A stretch of DNA of 15,599 nt, from NCBI GenBank assembly GCA_041287865.1, contig JBGGMV010000080.1, positions 1-15,599 of the forward strand, given 5' to 3'. Below the pieces are notes generated by a model, which did not search any database, was not told the DNA's origin, and was given only the letters and a program-made list of their open reading frames with translations. This stretch comes from JAPWJZ01 sp041287865. GTDB lineage: Bacteria; Pseudomonadota; Alphaproteobacteria; Micavibrionales; UBA2020. The position numbers and the translations under genes were made by a program. This document shows positions 13,561 to 15,599 of this stretch, one piece after another. Numbering within the stretch: position 1 is the stretch's first letter; each line of letters starts with the position of its first letter.

Positions 13561-14080
13561 TTCCCCAGCCGATGCCGCCCAGAGCGAAGCAGGGCAGCCA
13601 GAGCAGGATGAATTCCCATTTCACGACATTCAGGCTCTCCATACTTAAAAAACTGAGGCCGATGTTGGAAACGGGAATAGGTGTGATGGGGAAGAACAGA
13701 CGCTCATTCCAGAAGGGCCAGAAAAGCGCGATGCCCTTGCCGCCGTTCGTCAGCATGTCGAGCAGGCCATGCGAGGCCATGCAGATGAACAGGTAAGTGA
13801 ACACCACCGATCGTTTCACTGTGTTGCCGCCGACATTGAATTCCATGTTGCGCCATGTCCACAGTCCCGCCAGCGCGGCGGCGAAGACCAAGGAATGCAT
13901 GAACCCGCGATGGCCGAACTGGTTTTCGTAGGGAATGCCGAAGGCGAAGGCGCCGCTATCCGCATCGGGAAAGACGCTGACGATCAGTCCCGCGATCAGC
14001 AACGGTTTCGGTATGACCTTGCTGCCAAGGCCAAGGGCGATAGAGGCGGGGATGACGGCATGTGAGAAAATCGTCGGCAT
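13526..14080 (-). CDS. YdjM/DUF457-type membrane-bound metal-dependent hydrolase-like protein
   Basis: A 184-residue inner-membrane protein with about four or five hydrophobic segments. The landmarks of the YdjM/DUF457 family are present: SHAVIP at the start (H7), FPDAD (D39, D41), GHRGFMHS (H57, H62) and SHGLLDMLTNGG (H104, D108), a set of His and Asp that could bind a metal. In E. coli ydjM is SOS-regulated; I see no LexA box here. The biochemical reaction of the family is not established. The ATG at 14080 lacks a good Shine-Dalgarno. The gene is divergent from the 14225 gene across 144 bases and overlaps the ankyrin gene tail to tail by 35 bases. Confidence 0.85.
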   Translation of the reverse strand: MPTIFSHAVIPASIALGLGSKVIPKPLLIAGLIVSVFPDADSGAFAFGIPYENQFGHRGFMHSLVFAAALAGLWTWRNMEFNVGGNTVKRSVVFTYLFICMASHGLLDMLTNGGKGIALFWPFWNERLFFPITPIPVSNIGLSFLSMESLNVVKWEFILLWLPCFALGGIGWGIRKLLEKKPAA

Positions 14081-14123
14081 AAGTACAAAATAGCGCGGTT
14101 TGCTGCGTAAAAGCCAGTTCTGG

Positions 14124-14133
14124 CAGGCGCCTG
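14124..14133. promoter_or_regulatory. 10-bp palindrome between divergent genes
   Basis: CAGGCGCCTG is a perfect palindrome in the gap between the 14080 and 14225 genes, just after a second inverted repeat (GCCAG, two bases, CTGGC at 14113-14124). Either could be an operator; neither overlaps a recognised promoter. Confidence 0.3.
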
Positions 14134-14152
14134 TATTATGGGTATGGAGACA

Positions 14153-14195
14153 CTTTTAACTCTTAGGTAACTTTTTAACTATTCTGCGTTATAAT
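14153..14195 (+). promoter_or_regulatory. Consensus -10 box preceded by direct repeats, 14225 gene
   Basis: A perfect TATAAT stands at 14190-14195, about 30 bases before the ATG. No usual -35 is present. Instead CTTTTAACT (14153-14161) and CTTTTTAACT (14171-14180) form a direct repeat with an 18-19 base period, close to two helical turns, as expected for an activator site. Confidence 0.5.
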
Positions 14196-14224
14196 ATTAT
14201 CAGGATTCTAAGGGGTCTGGGGGA

Positions 14225-15277
14225 ATGGCAGACAAGCCTAAAGGCCCGCCAAAGGGCGGAAAAAATCAGGTGTCCGATCAGGACTCCATCGACACTCTCG
14301 CTTTGTCGATGATTCCGCTTACCAGCACGACATTGAAATCGGCGCGGCTCGTGAAAAACTCGCGCCTTGAAACGCAGGTCGAGCTGATGAACGATCCCGT
14401 TTCGGGCAGCCTGCAGATCAGGCCCGAAGATATCGCGCAGCAATTCCCCGGCAGCAAGGAAGACCACAGGATCATCCAGAGCCTGTCGCAGCTGAACAGC
14501 TATGACGTTTACAGCCTGCGCACCTCGCTGAAAAAACTCGGCATCGAAGTTGAAAACAGCACCGTGCTGGAACTGTCTGAATCGATGAAGGACAGGCTTG
14601 ACCATTACGCCGTCGAATTCACGCGGCCATTGCTCCGCAATATTTTCGGCAACGGGCAGGAGAGCGACCAGCAAAGCCTGCTGAAGCTGTTCCGCGATCC
14701 CGACCGCACGCTGGTGGCCCAACGCCTCAGAACGCTGGCCGGAAAGACCGGCATGCCGGTGGAAGAACTGCCGAAATTCCTGGAGGGGTATAACGACATC
14801 TTCCTCTCCGTCGCCTATTACCGCCACAGTTTCGAAAGCGCCGTGCCCGACATCAACCGGTTCTGGCTCTGGCTGGGCGACTTGAAGAGCAAGCGGGAGG
14901 TTGCGACCTCGCCGCGCACGATCGCCAGCTGCAAGCGCGTGGAAGAGTCATTGCGTTTCCTCTCCACCTCGATCCGCGAACGCCTTTCCAGTTTCAAGAC
15001 GTCTTTCGAAGTGTTCTGGGACGATATGAACAAGGAAAGCTTCGAGAAGCTGCGCAAGGAGATCGAGGACAACCACGTCGGCATGGGTGGCGTGCTCTGC
15101 GGCCTTGTCGTCAAGATGCGACGCTGGTCGCAGGAATTCCCCGACAACGATATCGGCGGCCCCGCCACGCGCGCGGGCTTCGTGCTCTCCGAAATGGAGC
15201 CGGGCCTTGAGCACTTGAAAGAGATGGAGAACGAAGCGCGCCAGCGCATCGGTCTCGGTTCGGTGCATGTTTTCTAG
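14225..15277 (+). CDS. Hypothetical protein, 350 residues, mainly helical
   Basis: I do not recognise this protein. It has a flexible Lys/Pro/Gly-rich start (MADKPKGPPKGGKN), then a largely helical body rich in charged residues with heptad-like stretches (LRFLSTSIRERLSSFKTSFEVFWDDM, and LEHLKEMENEARQRIG at the end). No signal peptide or membrane segment is seen, so it is probably cytoplasmic. Residues 98-114 (LRTSLKKLGIEVENSTV) loosely match the end of the protein encoded at 3840. AAGGGG at 14210-14215 lies nine bases before the ATG, a good ribosome site. Its last 11 bases overlap the start of the EF-hand gene, so the two are co-transcribed and probably coupled in translation. Confidence 0.8.
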   Translation: MADKPKGPPKGGKNQVSDQDSIDTLALSMIPLTSTTLKSARLVKNSRLETQVELMNDPVSGSLQIRPEDIAQQFPGSKEDHRIIQSLSQLNSYDVYSLRTSLKKLGIEVENSTVLELSESMKDRLDHYAVEFTRPLLRNIFGNGQESDQQSLLKLFRDPDRTLVAQRLRTLAGKTGMPVEELPKFLEGYNDIFLSVAYYRHSFESAVPDINRFWLWLGDLKSKREVATSPRTIASCKRVEESLRFLSTSIRERLSSFKTSFEVFWDDMNKESFEKLRKEIEDNHVGMGGVLCGLVVKMRRWSQEFPDNDIGGPATRAGFVLSEMEPGLEHLKEMENEARQRIGLGSVHVF

Positions 15278-15545
15278 ATTTGTTATCCTCATCCTGTTGT
15301 GCCTGCCGGTTTTTGCAAGCAACGCGCAGGCCTGCCATTCCACGCCCGAACAACGGCGCGAAGACTTTGACTGGCTGGATGCTGATAAAGACGGTTTACT
15401 AACTCGAAGCGAATACTTCAGTCACATCCATCCTATTATCACAATCGACGAAATCCAGGAGCGCTTTGCCGAGGTCGATACCGACGAAGACGGCAAAGTA
15501 AACTTCGACGAATTCAGCGCCATGAAGCAGAAACAACGCTGCTGA
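15267..15545 (+). CDS. Secreted EF-hand calcium-binding protein, 92 residues
   Basis: Residues 1-22 form a signal peptide (MFSRFVILILLCLPVFASNAQA) with an A-x-A-type cleavage site before C23, so the mature protein is about 70 residues in the periplasm or outside. Two canonical 12-residue EF-hand loops follow: D38-A-D40-K-D42-G-L-L-T-R-S-E49 and D71-T-D73-E-D75-G-K-V-N-F-D-E82, each with all calcium-coordinating positions. The paired arrangement is that of calmodulin-like calcium binders. Two cysteines near the ends of the mature chain (C23, C92) could form a disulfide. The start overlaps the preceding gene by 11 bases. Calcium binding is well supported; the target is unknown. Confidence 0.9.
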   Translation: MFSRFVILILLCLPVFASNAQACHSTPEQRREDFDWLDADKDGLLTRSEYFSHIHPIITIDEIQERFAEVDTDEDGKVNFDEFSAMKQKQRC

Positions 15546-15552
15546 TGCCTGC

Positions 15553-15599
15553 TTAATCCTTCAGCGCGGCCTGCGCAGCCGCCAAGCGTGCAATCGGCA
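15553..15599 (-). CDS. C-terminal end of a minus-strand gene (partial)
   Basis: On the minus strand a frame enters from the right edge and ends with TAA at 15553-15555, giving PIARLAAAQAALKD. The Ala-rich amphipathic helix ending in Lys-Asp is typical of a protein C-terminus, and the stop falls seven bases after the stop of the EF-hand gene, as expected for convergent genes. Only 14 residues are visible, so neither family nor reality is certain. Confidence 0.45.
   Translation of the reverse strand, partial: PIARLAAAQAALKD

Noticed and set aside
248..14170. CtrA-like boxes (TTAA, seven bases, TTAA) in several gaps, e.g. 248-262, 6876-6890, 14156-14170
   Set aside because: Each has at least one mismatch, and about two such hits are expected by chance in this much AT-rich intergenic DNA.

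Overview
The window looks like a piece of an alphaproteobacterial chromosome. Coding DNA is GC-rich and gaps between genes are AT-rich. Several sigma70-type promoters (TTGACA or TTGACT with TAAAA-like -10 boxes) and Shine-Dalgarno sites are visible. The two-component pair, RlmN and Bcp have the general look of alphaproteobacterial proteins. The many ankyrin-repeat and unrecognised proteins would fit a predatory or host-associated lineage (Micavibrionales- or Rickettsiales-like), but that placement is a guess. I see no transposase, integrase, phage module, CRISPR array, tRNA or rRNA.

Layout. 1-1280: the tail of an ankyrin protein, then an unrecognised 302-residue protein closed by a strong terminator. 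1351-3682: a PAS-type histidine kinase with a degenerate receiver at its N-terminus, followed by a single-domain response regulator; together they form a signalling operon. 3840-5159: a small unknown gene with a near-consensus promoter, converging on a proline- and glutamate-rich lipoprotein. 5160-5628: a 469-base gap without a protein gene. It holds the lipoprotein promoter, a REP-like palindrome, a 13-bp terminator hairpin and a strongly structured candidate small RNA on the minus strand. 5629-6873: bcp peroxiredoxin downstream of a membrane-anchored unknown protein, both on the minus strand. 7014-9746: rlmN, then an unknown gene with an internal duplication coupled to an ankyrin gene. 9765-12318: three minus-strand genes, namely a Nudix-like protein, a heptose-phosphate-type nucleotidyltransferase and a polytopic membrane protein. 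12448-14080: an ankyrin protein that converges on and overlaps a YdjM/DUF457-type membrane protein. 14225-15545: an unknown protein overlapping a secreted EF-hand protein. The window closes with the end of a minus-strand gene.

The two most interesting signals are these. (1) The candidate RNA at about 5282-5513: three separate long helices each contain one non-Watson-Crick pair, and in every case it is a G-U wobble if the minus strand is transcribed but an A-C mismatch if the plus strand is. (2) The Nudix-like and nucleotidyltransferase proteins, whose catalytic folds are unrelated, begin with the same 34-residue module (19 identical, 28 similar positions, no gaps), which suggests a shared docking or targeting segment. 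Functions below come from motif reading only; no database search was possible.
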